64,000 nucleotides of DNA, from NCBI GenBank assembly GCA_037577475.1, contig CM075188.1, forward strand, positions 8,218,501-8,282,500. The letters run 5' to 3'. How positions within the stretch are numbered: the first letter of the stretch is position 1; each line of letters starts with the position of its first letter. The notes beneath the pieces were generated by a model. The model saw only the letters and a list, made by a program, of their open reading frames with translations, made no database searches and was not told the DNA's origin. Below are positions 41,129 through 50,983 of this stretch, in pieces. The position numbers were made by a program, and so were the translations under genes. This DNA is from Chaunax sp. Z400. Taxonomy: Eukaryota; Chordata; Actinopteri; Lophiiformes; Chaunacidae.

Positions 41129-43162
41129 ATATGTGTATGTATATGTTGAACACTTTGGGACTCCATAATGCTCAGTAATGTTATTAACAGCTTTGTTCCA
41201 CACAGTCTGATCTTCCCACACCTGCGTTATCCGCCACACTGTTCAGACTGGAGCACCTCCCATTAAAACTGTGCTTTGTCTCACAACCACCCGCGAAACT
41301 GCCATAAAAGCAGAAACATTAGTTTCTAGACAGACTCCTCTCTGGACACATTTATGAGTGTTCATGTAAACACCTGTCATTTCCTGTAGCATTAAGGGCC
41401 TTTTCTCTCCACCAGGCCGCTCCTCTCTCTTCCCAATCGATGACAATCTCCTCGATGATGGCCACGGCAACCAGGGTGTCCCGGGAGTCCTTGGCTCCCC
41501 CAACTGTTACCCCCACCAAAACGGGGAACGCATCGAGCGCTTCTCTCGTAAGGTGTTTGTGGGAGGTTTGCCCCCTGATATAGATGAAGGTGAATATACC
41601 CAAACATCGTTCAGGATAGCATTACATTTCTGGCATCTGCTTTTTCTATTCTATCAAACGTTTTATTCTTCTTCACCTCTCTGTTGTTTATTTTTCCACT
41701 TTTCCTCAGATGAAATAACCTCAAGCTTCCGCCGCTTTGGTCACCTGGTGGTCGACTGGCCACACAAAGCAGAGAGCAAATCCTACTTTCCACCTAAAGG
41801 TATGCAACATAAGCCGCGAGCCTCCATATTAAACATACAGTATATTAATGGTTAACATTAAGCTTGCCTCCCCTGATGCCCTGACGATCATTATTTCTAT
41901 GTGTTTAATGCGTTTGCTGAGGCTGTGGATGTATGTGTTTCCCAGGATATGCGTTCCTGCTGTTCCAGGAGGAGAGCTCAGTGCAGGCTCTGATTGAAGC
42001 CTGCATGGAGGAGGATGGGAAGCTCTACCTGTGTGTCTCCAGCCCCACCATCAAGGACAAACCAGTGAGTTCAGCAGCAGCTCACACTAAACAGACACGG
42101 TGCTGTCACAGTGTTTTTCTTAATAAAGACAGAGTGAATTTGACCTTGACTCCAGGTGCAAATTCGGCCTTGGAACCTGAGCGACAGTGACTTTGTGATG
42201 GATGGATCTCAGCCCCTTGATCCCCGCAAGACCATCTTTGTGGGAGGAGTCCCTCGTCCCCTGAGAGCAAGTAATTACACATCCGTTGTTCCTCCTCGAG
42301 CAATTTCATATCTGTGCAGTGTGTAGTGCAGTCATTCAGACCTCTGGTACACATAGCAATAGACGATCAGCAGTATGTTTGATGACATAAGTGTCTGGGA
42401 TTACAAATCCCATCTACAACCAGAGTCTCCATCCCTCTCATCTCCTGTAGAGTAACTTCATCACACCCGTCACATCTTTCTTCCTCCTCTCACTCATCTA
42501 TTTTCACCTTTCGTTTCGCCCTCCGACTAGTTGAGCTGGCCATGATTATGGATCGTCTCTATGGCGGAGTGTGCTACGCTGGCATTGACACCGATCCAGA
42601 GCTCAAGTACCCCAAGGGGGCGGGACGAGTGGCCTTCTCCAATCAACAGAGTTACATAGCTGCCATCAGCGCGAGATTCGTCCAGCTGCAGCATGGAGAC
42701 ATTGACAAACGGGTACATGTCTCATTTGATATAAGTGTGTGTCACTGACACTATTTGTGTGTATGCAGCACGCAGCATCTTGTTCCTATGGCAAGCAAAA
42801 GCTTATTAGGGTTGATTAAATTAGCTCCCCTCTCAGTCTCTGCTGCTCCAAACTGTGGCCGTTCCTTTACATCTACATTATATATTGAGCTGTATCAATG
42901 TAAGCACTTTCCATGACTTTAAATGTGTCTGCAGGTGGAGGTGAAGCCCTACGTCCTGGATGATCAGCTGTGTGATGAGTGTCAGGGTGCACGTTGTGGG
43001 GGGAAATTTGCTCCCTTTTTCTGTGCTAATGTCACCTGCCTGCAGTACTACTGCGAATTCTGCTGGGCTAACATCCACTCCCGCGCCGGACGAGAGTTTC
43101 ACAAGCCCCTGGTCAAGGAGGGAGCCGACCGCCCGCGCCAGATTCACTTCCGCTGGAACTAG
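30816..43162 (+). CDS. cpeb2: cpeb2: cytoplasmic polyadenylation element-binding protein 2
   Basis: Eleven coding exons join in frame: 30816-31739, 33462-33731, 36509-36599, 39073-39123, 40152-40175, 41416-41589, 41710-41799, 41946-42064, 42156-42270, 42531-42712, 42935-43162; 755 codons plus stop. All introns are GT-AG. The start is the first ATG after an in-frame stop at 30654-30656. The N-terminal half is low-complexity, rich in Ser, Pro, Asn and Gln. CPEB2 rather than CPEB3/4 is indicated by SVSPQMHPQQGAFLQQRNNY, SPLKKPFSSNVIAPPKF, LHSLESSLIDIMRAE-like text and LLMLN. RRM1 is at about 499-580 (RNP2 VFVGGLP, RNP1 KGYAFLLF) and RRM2 at about 606-690 (IFVGGV, GAGRVAF). The C-terminal zinc-binding domain has the CPEB Cys/His pattern (CDECQGARCGG through HSRAGREFH). 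It binds U-rich CPEs in 3'UTRs and controls poly(A) length and translation. Human isoforms have a longer N-terminus. Confidence 0.96.
31740..33461. other. cpeb2 intron 1, no features
   Basis: A 1.7-kb intron with no recognised exon or repeat. Short TG-rich patches are present near 32265-32290. Confidence 0.6.
33462..33731 (+). CDS. cpeb2: cpeb2 coding exon 2
   Basis: 270 nt, phase 0 in and out, between GTGTGCAG and GTAGAA. It encodes 90 residues including GRDHRRGNAMGVPG, SPLKKPFSSNVIAPPKF, PKSWLEENMFRTD and SNTLLPLQ. Confidence 0.94.
33852..33928 (+). repeat. (GT)n microsatellite in cpeb2 intron 2
   Basis: A pure GT tract of about 77 bp, starting 121 bp after the exon 2 donor. The rest of intron 2 (to 36508) is AT-rich with no supported feature. 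Confidence 0.97.
36509..36599 (+). CDS. cpeb2: cpeb2 coding exon 3
   Basis: 91 nt between TTTTTCAG and GTAAGA, phase 0 in and phase 1 out. It encodes DRSRMFDSLNMHSLESSLID and IMRAEQDPMK, a block conserved throughout CPEB2-4. Confidence 0.94.
36600..39072. other. cpeb2 intron 3
   Basis: A 2.5-kb intron. Apart from the dispersed repeat at 38338-38535 it holds a possible short repeat at about 37715-37860 (TTTGGTACCACCCAGTGGTA, then AATCTAAATAGACACCGGC) that I could not assign. No exon is supported. Confidence 0.45.
38338..38535 (+). repeat. Dispersed repeat, copy 1 (shared with cc2d2a intron)
   Basis: The order TTTGTTTGTTAGTTG, GGATTACACAAAAACTACTG, ACAGATTTCCATGAAACCTG, GTGGGAGGATGGG, then GATGTGAATCCGGATAGAG and GGCAGATTC is repeated, more decayed, at about 57440-57760. 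It is a mid-reiterated, non-coding family in this genome. The family name was not determined. Confidence 0.6.
39073..39123 (+). CDS. cpeb2: cpeb2 coding exon 4 (51-nt alternative-type exon)
   Basis: 51 nt, phase 1 in and out, between ATGTCAG and GTAATT. With the split codon it reads RVGCPNPGADGLLMLN, the counterpart of mammalian RLSYPHPGTDNLLMLN. It is symmetric, so skipping keeps the frame. The equivalent exon is alternatively spliced in CPEB2-4 of mammals. Confidence 0.88.
39124..40151. other. cpeb2 intron 4, no features
   Basis: A 1-kb intron upstream of the microexon. Nothing was recognised beyond ordinary intronic sequence and the polypyrimidine/TGCAG acceptor of the microexon. Confidence 0.55.
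40152..40175 (+). CDS. cpeb2: cpeb2 24-nt microexon (ARSYGRRR)
   Basis: Exactly 24 nt between CTTCATGCAG and GTAAAC, phase 1 in and out. It inserts ARSYGRRR before the GRSSLFPIDD exon. CPEB3 carries ARSYGRRR-like and CPEB4 ARTYGRRR at this place. In CPEB4 this is the neuron-enriched microexon. It is too short for ORF searches and was found by reading splice sites and phase. It adds a basic Arg-rich patch with a kinase-like RRxxS context at the junction. Confidence 0.92.
40612..40820 (+). repeat. Four copies of TTTTATTTCAT and a 14-bp inverted repeat
   Basis: TTTTATTTCAT occurs at 40612-40622, 40679-40689, 40756-40766 and 40810-40820, all on the transcribed strand. The third copy forms the left arm of a perfect 14-bp inverted repeat (TGTTTTTATTTCAT at 40753-40766, ATGAAATAAAAACA at 40773-40786, 6-nt loop). 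It sits in the intron after the cpeb2 microexon. It may be the remnant of an AT-rich miniature element, or an RNA structure. The TTTTAT core equals a CPE. Confidence 0.6.
40953..41146 (+). repeat. Alternating purine-pyrimidine tract: AT/GT-rich then (TG)n
   Basis: TATATACGTATATATGTATA-type sequence runs from 40953 and passes into a pure TG tract at 41052-41120, then ATATGTGTAT. It lies in cpeb2 intron 5, about 270 bp before exon 6. It is highly slippage-prone. Confidence 0.95.
41416..42064 (+). CDS. cpeb2: cpeb2 coding exons 6-8 (linker and RRM1)
   Basis: Three exons: 41416-41589 (174 nt, phase 1/1), 41710-41799 (90 nt, phase 1/1) and 41946-42064 (119 nt, ending phase 0). Together they encode GRSSLFPIDDNLLDDG, ERFSRKVFVGGLPPDIDE, the RRM1 core with VDWPHKAESKSYFPPKGY and FLLFQEESSVQALIEAC, then SSPTIKDKP. 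All splice sites are canonical. Confidence 0.96.
42156..43162 (+). CDS. cpeb2: cpeb2 coding exons 9-11 (RRM2 and zinc-binding domain)
   Basis: Exons 42156-42270, 42531-42712 and 42935-43162. They encode VQIRPWNLSDSDFVMDG, then RRM2 (KTIFVGGVPRPLRA, AMIMDRLYGGVCYAGIDTD, GAGRVAFSNQQSYIAAI), then the C-terminal Cys/His domain and the final QIHFRWN before TAG at 43160-43162. One small difference from mammals is that the split codon at the exon 9/10 junction reads Ile instead of Val (RAIELAM). Confidence 0.96.
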
Positions 43163-45627
43163 AGATGCGACCACAGCCATGATGACACAGTCAGAGGGAA
43201 GGGAGATGAAACATTGGCTGACAGGAAAAAAAGAGCATCGCTCTGCCTCTCCTGCTTTCCTAAACTATCCATATAATCGAGTATGTAACACTATACAGTA
43301 TGTGCTATATATATCTATATATCTTTTGTAGCAGCCAAACACCACAAGCCTCAGTTTTTCACCAAAATCCCCCTCACATCTCAGGCTCTGACAACTCTAC
43401 AACTCTTTTGTGGTACTTTCATCTTTTCTAAGAGGAGATTTAAAAAGAGATTGATTTTTGTAGGTTTTTATTATTATTATTATTATTATTTTTGTATGTG
43501 AGATTTAAAGTAGCTATGGGAATGTTTTTGCATGGGGGCAGCTTGTCTGTCTGTTTGTCTGCTGCTAGCCACCCTACAGTGCGTGTAGTGCACACTTGTT
43601 TCTGGGAAAACCTTGATTCTCTAATGATGACGCCTGCCCCAGGTCATTAACCAAAGGTAGCAAAAAGATAGCAAGCATAAAATTGACACATTTTCTGCTG
43701 CAAAACAAAACGGTTGTTTTTTAATGTTCTCATGGGCTCTTTCTTTCTAGCTAGAGGGCTTCTTATAAACAAAGATGATAAGGTGATTTCTGCGCTCATA
43801 CTGACCCATAGAGTGATACCTCAAAATGCTAAATCTGGTTTCTTGCTAACTATATTCAACATTTCTACGTAAGCTATTTTAGAAGCTTTGCTGCTATATA
43901 TACATATATATTAATATATGTGTAGGGATTACATTTAATGGCATTTATAAACCAGAATCATGTAAAATGAAATGCAGTATGCACTCCTTAATGGCCCCCA
44001 TTGCCAATGAAAGTGCATGTTATGACAATAGGCTTAGTAACACAAATAGCATATTTATGATAGATGTAAGAAAAAAAACGAACCACTGAAATAATAATTA
44101 AAGTCAAGACATAAAAGTCTAGTAGCATGACCATCTAATACAGATCCTCAAGAGGGGAAAAAATCTGACAAAGCTAAATAAGTAAAAAAAAAAAAAACTA
44201 TTTAAACTTGCATGCATCAATGTTTATCTGTTGTTTGATCCGTTTACATACGTAACAATACAAAGAGTGATATTGGTTCTACTGTAGATTTAGTAGAAGC
44301 CATCATTTTGTGACACATGATGGCCTGTATGGCAAAAAACAAAAAAATCCTGTTGAGAAGCAGAGTGGTGTTCAGTGGTTTGTGTTTGTGTCGTCCCTGT
44401 GCCGTGTGACTGTTTTTAGTGTAGACTGAGGCTCTAGTTTAGTTACCGACCGACTATAGAGGAGAATTAAAGCATCAAATTTGCTCCTGCCTTCACCCTT
44501 CCTGTCCCGCATCTTCGTGTGGTTCCAAAGGTTCCAGACCAAATGCAAACAGACTTGATCAGCTTGGATTAAACTGCGTGGAGGCTGAAGGTCGAGTTAG
44601 TGAGCATCCTTACAACATTTTGTAATCTAGGGAAACTCTACGATGAGGACGATGATGTTCTCTTGGCTCATGCTAAAGATGAAACTCCTTTCTTTGTTGG
44701 TCTGCTTGATTTCCACCATCACCCTTGAATTACTCTAAAAAAAAAAAACTATTTAGAGACAATCTTTCTGTGAGGATGGTGGCCCGGCCGTTCGTCTGGT
44801 ACTGTACAAGTGTGTTGCTCTTGTGTCGTTGTGGTTTTTGTGCTCCATGCCCTGGTGTTTGCTCCTTGGTATTGGTGTTCAGGCGTCGTGTGTACTGTCA
44901 CAAAACCTTAAAGAAACAGACTCCAAGTTGATTTACTTCTAGTTGAGTCATATGATTAAATCTGTTTGTATTAACTTACCCATCACTGGCCCCTCAATAT
45001 GTTTTTTATAATATATATTATGCACTACTTTTCTATATCCCTCAATCATTTGGTTTTGTATCCACCCCCTTAAGTGATTTCAGTGGTTTCTCTGAGACCT
45101 CCACCTATTTATAATTCTACAGATGATTTTTATTTAATTGAATTTTTTCATGATTACTTATTTAAGATGTAGCGTGAAGCAGTGGTCTTAAGTTATCTAT
45201 ATTCTGTGTAAGTAGAGGAGATATGTTAATATATTCTAATGTAGTATGGATGTTGTGAGGTGTGGGACAGCGATGGAGGAGAGAGTTAAAGAGCGAGCTC
45301 CCGTCGTCCCCCTGTGGCTTTAGTTCTCATGATGTGAACATGTTTGAATATCGTTACCTGTAACACTTGACTCTTGCTGTTTTTGTGAGGTTCTATTTTC
45401 TATGTTGAACACTGTTACTTTGTTCTGTATGTGTCTTTGTTTTTGTAAAAATTATATTTATTTCACTATTTTTGTAGACAAAAAAAAGTAATTTGAGTTT
45501 GATTGTATTTTTCTATTTGAATAGGACTATTATACAATTTATTTCCCCCCTTACCCAGTGCTAATTATGTCCAAAACTTCTGTTCAGAGACAAAGAATCA
45601 CGTCATTAGCAACCACATCAAAGTTTT

Positions 45628-46416
45628 TTATATGCCGTTGATTTTTATTTTGATACGCATGACACATTTCATTTGAAGGAAGGAAACGTGAAGGTTTTAT
45701 TATATTCTTGGAAGACACTTGAGATTCTCCCCTGTTGCATCGAGGCCACAGCTGCCTGTCCTCGTAGATGCTATGAAACTTGAATATAACACATTTTGAA
45801 AGGCTGACTAACCTCGAATCTGTGTTGTGATGTGCAATACTGTTTCTAATGTTTGTATAAAAGTAAGAACTACAGTGTAAACCTTTTTAATGCAGATTTA
45901 TTTTTTTCATTGCATATTTTGCAGATTTCTGATCCACAGTGTCATTTTTTACTGTCAGAAAAATAAACCCCGTTTTTTCATTGCAACTATTTTTAAATCC
46001 AAATATCTTTGTACTGATGTAAATGATTGTAGTTATTTTGGATAGTGTTTTGCTAACAAAAGGAGAGACTTTTTCATGCATATTTCTATTTCATTTCATC
46101 TTGTTTTAACCCACTTTTTATTTTATTTAATAGCAGAATTCTTGGAATAATTTTTCATATTTAAATGTCATTGGTATTATTTTGTATTTTTATGTGAAAA
46201 TACACTATATATGAACTTAAAATGCTAATTGCTAAGATATTATTATGAGTTTAATTATTTTTAAAGCTAAACATTTGTAATTTTATTGTCAAAGTGTCTA
46301 ATTTCTAAATCAGAATTTGTGTATAAATTCACAAAAGTGGTTTATGAGGTGTTTTGATTGTAATTATTATTGAATGGTTCTTTGATATGCAAAATGAATA
46401 TCATGTTTATTTTTAT
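45628..46416 (+). promoter_or_regulatory. cpeb2: Cluster of cytoplasmic polyadenylation elements in cpeb2 3'UTR
   Basis: CPE consensus TTTTAT or TTTTAAT occurs at 45626-45631, 45643-45648, 45885-45891, 46116-46121, 46121-46126 and 46411-46416. The last is about 64 nt upstream of the AATAAA, within the distance at which CPEs are usually active. Another lies further upstream at 45128-45133. The region is AT-rich, so some copies are expected by chance. The one near the hexamer is the best candidate for autoregulation. Confidence 0.4.
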
Positions 46417-46479
46417 TTTTGTTGGTTTTGTATTTAAATGGGGTGTTGATTACAATCTTTTTGTTTCTTTCACTTCCTG

Positions 46480-46485
46480 AATAAA
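46480..46485 (+). terminator. cpeb2: cpeb2 poly(A) signal AATAAA
   Basis: A canonical hexamer with a downstream GT-rich element (CTGTTTGG) 12-20 nt later. It follows the 3.3-kb 3'UTR. Further AATAAA hexamers at about 46561 and 46604 could extend the end slightly. Confidence 0.6.
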
Positions 46486-47189
46486 GACCCATTCTGTTTG
46501 GACACAACACGATAGCTACTGCATACTGCATGTGCTTTAATGGGAACTCAAAGAAAAATGAATAAAAATAGGAGAAAGTGTTCAACAGAAAACAATAACA
46601 TCATGAATAAAATCCAAAACACTCCATTGTTTTGTATCCCTCATCACAGATATACAATGTTATGAACACATGTAAGTACAAGAAATTTAATTATTATTAA
46701 CATATACAAGTATTTTTACTTTAGCTTCCTCATATCATAAGGATAATGTGGTCAGATGTTTCCTATCATTTCACTAAATTAGTGGTGCAAAGTAATTGAG
46801 TACAAGTGCTGTACTTAAGTACAATTTTTAGGTAGTTAAAATGCATATTTCCATTATCTGCTAATTTTCCACTATTAGTCTAAAGTTCAAATGGTAATAC
46901 GGTACTATGAAATTTCCTCCAAAGCCTTGAAGTGTCCGATGCACATACAATCCGAATTGTCTTTACAGCACCTGTGAAGTACATACAAGGTATTTAAAAA
47001 AACACACCAGTGTTTACACTTGCATAGGCAGTTTGTGTCATATGAAAATAAAAACTTTAACCTTGGTTGCTTGTTAACTTTTAATGATTCAATCAGTAAC
47101 AAAAAAAAGAGACATGGTAAAAACAATACCAAAAATATATTAACTTTCTCAGGTGACACTCTGCATGGTGTATACAACATTTCACGCAA

Positions 47190-47445
47190 TTAGTGGTTAG
47201 TCTGTCCCCCATTATCATTGATTACAGCAGTAATCCTCCTCCTCGTGGACTGGTACAACCTCCGGATAATGTCATCCTGTGTCTGATGGAGGCTCACTCT
47301 TCAGTCAGAGCTGTCAGGAGTTGCTGATGAGCCTGTGGAGGATGTTCACGCTGTCGCACAACTCCCAAACTCTCCAGCATGCCATTGGTGTGATCCCAGT
47401 CATGGTGGTCCTGCCATGGCGTTCTTGCAAATGTCATTTTCTCCC
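47190..47445 (-). pseudogene. Tc1/mariner transposase C-terminal relic
   Basis: Read on the minus strand, the segment encodes PPQQLLTALTEE, then after a stop and frame change QDDIIRRLYQSTRRR and ITAVINDNGGQTNH before TAA at 47192-47190. This is the typical C-terminal end of Tc1/mariner-family transposases, of the form W..I.Q..I..L..SM.RR..A.I...GG.T.. . The catalytic DDE part is not recognisable further upstream and inverted ends were not found. It is a dead fragment. Confidence 0.7.
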
Positions 47446-47817
47446 TAATCCTCATACCTTTTTAATAGGGGTCGGTTAATTTAATAAGGAGTGGTCATTT
47501 TAGATTAGTTGGTATCGACGCTATTTGTAATGTATGTGTGTTCATTTTAGCGTGGACCCAGAGGCAGACTCAGAATGTCTGTGCATGATCATAGAGTTTT
47601 AATAAGGGAGAAGAAGTAGATAGAAGTTGAAGCATTTTAACAAGACGATGTAACTTTTAGTGGAAAAACTATATCTTAAATGCATTATTAGTCAAAGTGT
47701 TTCATATACGTCTTAAAACATGCCTGCAGGGGATTTTTAAAAGAACCATTCATGTTATTTTAATGCTGTAGACACAGGAATAGCCCCCTCAAACATCAAT
47801 ATTCAGTCCTTATCTAC

Positions 47818-48290
47818 TCATCTCCATGCCAGTCAAACGCTGAAGCTTCTCAGCACACCAGCATTGCAGCTACTAAACTACAGAAGAAGATGAGGACTTG
47901 TATTAAGACATTAGAAAAAAAAAGCAGAAGTAAGATGACTTCATACAGATCATACAGCATAATCCAAGCCTCCACAAGCACCAAGATCCCAAATTCATTT
48001 GGAACAAAACCATTTGAAAAAGGGTATAAATAACATCTTTTCAAATCGATTTGAGACCCAGGGGTTTCTGGAGATTTAGATTATGCACTGCTTGCTGCAC
48101 GGAGTCATTTTATGTTTTTTTGTTTGTTGTCTTGTGTTTTCTTATGTTCTTATGTAATTTCCTTATGTTTTTCTTCTGCTTCAGCTGTTTTGAAGAATGC
48201 TGCAATTGTGTTTTCCTGTGGAGCTCCAGAAGGGTAAGTAGGTAATGACTGAATTTATCATTTTTAGGTGAACTGTTCCTTTAAATTGAC
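47818..48290 (+). repeat. Probable dispersed repeat ending in CTGTTCCTTTAA
   Basis: The right end ATCATTTTTAGGTGAACTGT followed by TCCTTTAA resembles the ends of abundant short teleost elements, such as the one ending at about 9150. The preceding blocks (CTCCACAAGCACCAAGATCC, then CACTGCTTGCTGCACGGAGT) may belong to the same element. Only the right end is firmly repeat-like from this window. Confidence 0.4.
48185..48233 (+). other. c1qtnf7: Possible 5' exon of c1qtnf7 (49 nt)
   Basis: A pyrimidine-rich TTTTTCTTCTGCTTCAG acceptor precedes 48185, and a near-perfect donor AAGG|GTAAGT follows 48233. An ATG at 48197 opens a 37-nt frame that ends in phase 1. The first sure c1qtnf7 exon (from 50747) is open upstream of its ATG in exactly that phase. 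The joined reading would start MLQLCFPVELQK and continue DLKVWALMGVF. Against it: the region looks like a dispersed repeat, and a suitable start and signal peptide already exist at 50767. Confidence 0.2.
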
Positions 48291-50766
48291 TGCATATTGC
48301 TGGCCTTCTTATCTTATAAGGCAAGCCTAAAAAGTCCCCAACATGCCTCCACATATCAACTCTAGCCCCATCTAGAGGTGAGTGTACAGACATACAAGTG
48401 AGCTCAGTGCTGAGGTCAACAAGGAACAAATGACTCTTAATGGTTCAACACTGGTGTCTCACATACAGGGAGTCCTCATCTATGACATAATGGAGCAGAT
48501 TCTGTGGACACATTCTCTGCTTCCTTGAATGATAGCTGTTTGCCTTGGGCAGTGTATGAAGCAGAAAGAGGGAAGTGGATATGGGGAGGGGAAAAGGGAG
48601 AGGAGAAAGGATTGGATGGATTGAGTCCAAGGTGCTTCACTAGAAGACGCTGTCAGCGACGAGGCAGCTGAGATCTGCATGCAGATGTATGAGAGCACAG
48701 CAGGAAAAAGATGAATAACATGTTAACTAAGGCATCAGAGGATCAGAGAGGCTGGAAACCTAGTAAATAGGACAAGGACACTCAACAGTGGGAATTTAAT
48801 TTTAGCTTTGGAGATGAACAGCTGTCAGCTGAGGGGTAAGAACACTGGTCGCATACTTCTGTTTGTACCGCCTACAGAACATCTTTCATTCACAATATTA
48901 ACACGGATGATAGAAATACTGTTGTCTTTAGGAATTTCAATAATATGTGTCTGTGAGTCAGTGCTCGTGTATCAGCATGTATTCGTGCATGGCTTCTAAA
49001 TGCATGTGTCATTACATTTATGTGTACATGTACAGTGAGTATGTATGTCCCCTACAGTATAGGTGATCTTCCATAAAGAGGTTTACATGTTTTCACATGA
49101 ACAGTAAAACTGACCAGGATCTATTGGGAAAGACTCTAGCTGTTTGTAATTGTCTGACATCAGTTACAAACAATAGATTCTATCCCAGAGGCTTCCCTTG
49201 GCTGAAAGTGAACACAGACATTTTCAATAAAGGATATCCAAACATAGACTGTCAATGATAATGCTCCACTGGCTGGTCTTTCACTGGGAAAAGAATACAG
49301 TAGGAACCATGAGTTTTCTACGCAGTTCCTAGTGTGACATAAACGTCTTCACATTGTCAATGTAAAGGTAGAACTGCAGTCAAATTTTTTTTAAATTATT
49401 ATATTTAAGATTTAATACTGATTTTGTTTTTCTTTTAAAAATTTATTTCGTAACTTAATGATTTTTGTGTAAGAGGGTAAATATTTTTGCGTGCATTTTC
49501 ATGCACATGTACACATGCATGAATGCATAAAGAGAGGACCATTTTATTATTATTATTATTATTCATAATAACCATTTTACTAATGCTGACATTGCTGCAG
49601 AGCAGAATTAGCAGATGGGACCTCACAGTAGCTCTGTGACCTCAAAATACATGCTACATTAAGGTTAAGGAGAGGCTATGTGTCTATCACAGGGCAGGCT
49701 CAGCTTGTTCATGTCACGTATGTGTGTTTAAATGTCTGAGCGGACTTCCTGTTTTTCTCATCACAAACCAGGTGTCTTAATCCAAGGAAAACATGTTGCA
49801 ATGAAAAGGCAATAAGAGGGGAATGAGCTGTTTATGTAAACCTGAGGCTCATGTTCCAACGCCTCCACTCATTAGACAGCTGGGCCAGATGCAAAACTCC
49901 CATTCTCACACCCACATGAGCAAAAAACAAATGCATGTATTCATAAAATCCACAATGTTGATGTTAAGCGTTTATGATCAAATACCCTAAAGATTGTCTT
50001 GTAGGAGAAGTCATCTTGTTGGCACGCTTCCACACATGGTTTTTTTATGAGATGTCTGAGACAGCTGAAAGGTTGCCAGAGTGGATTTAAGTATTTAGCC
50101 ATTCATTCACCACTGCTAGATTCTCATTAATGTTCTTACTTTAGAACTAATGGGTATATTCTGTTTATGAAATACAGTCAGAGAGAGACTGTGTCTCTGG
50201 CTTTCTCTTATTGTAGTGTAAATGTTTCTGTCGGCTCCAATGCCATTGCTTCATGATTAGGTTCCCCTGACGGAATATGCGCTGGGTGTTATGTCATAAG
50301 TTGGGAATGTTTTGGCAACACGGAAGACTTGGAACAGAGACAAAGCTTTTGTTTGAGGTCTCACATGCAATTTTGTGTTGAATGAGAACATCCTTGTGAG
50401 TCAGGGTCAAACATTGGTTCTCATCACAAGAGTCACAGCTGGCCTCATGTTGTATTTGATCAGTAATTAGATTCACTAATATGCTGTAGATCTGTCTCCG
50501 CCCATGACAGCATGTCTGTAAGTGGTTTATTACGTTGCTACAATTGATTAACATTTCAGAACCTGTGCAAGAGTCTGGCACCATAACATGCTTACTTACA
50601 TTATATTTCGTCCTTTCTCTGAATACCTGCTAATCCAAAACAATTTAGATATGATTTTTTCTATTCAAATATAATGTAGAAACACATTATAGATGTCCCT
50701 AAAAAAAATGTGTGCATTCTCTGTAAATTGTTGTTTGCATTTACAGATTTGAAGGTGTGGGCGTTG

Positions 50767-50983
50767 ATGGGAGTATTCTGTCTATGCCACTGTGTCTTTG
50801 GGCAGCTGTTTGGGACCAGACTGAAAGGAGCGCCACGTCTGATCTGCAGTGTCCCCGGGTCACTGGGCCCACCTGGAAGACCTGGTCCCAGCGGGCCTCC
50901 AGGAGCAGATGGGAATGTGGGTATCCCGGGAAGAGATGGCAGAGATGGCAGGAAGGGTGAAAAGGGAGAAAAGGGAGACACAG
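50767..50983 (+). CDS. c1qtnf7: c1qtnf7 coding exon 1 (signal peptide, first collagen triplets)
   Basis: The exon begins at 50747 after TTTACAG and ends AGACACAG|GTACAT. Translation from ATG 50767 gives 72 codons plus one base. Upstream of the ATG, 20 nt of exon remain open in frame (DLKVWAL with one base borrowed), so a longer N-terminus is possible. Confidence 0.85.

Larger units (their letters stand above)
43163..46505 (+). other. cpeb2: cpeb2 3' untranslated region
   Basis: About 3.3 kb from the stop codon to the AATAAA at 46480-46485, which is followed by a GT-rich stretch (TTCTGTTTGG). The region is AT-rich, has a (TTA)n run near 43468-43490 and holds no coding frame. Alternative hexamers occur upstream (for example near 45961), so shorter forms are possible. 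Long 3'UTRs are usual for CPEB genes. Confidence 0.7.
46506..50746. other. Intergenic interval between cpeb2 and c1qtnf7
   Basis: About 4.2 kb with no supported gene. It contains a Tc1/mariner relic (47190-47445) and a dispersed repeat (about 47818-48290) holding a possible 5' exon of c1qtnf7. At 46785-46850 the text AAGTAATTGAGTACAAGTGC and TACTTAAGTACAATTTTTAG looks like part of another teleost repeat. Confidence 0.5.
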
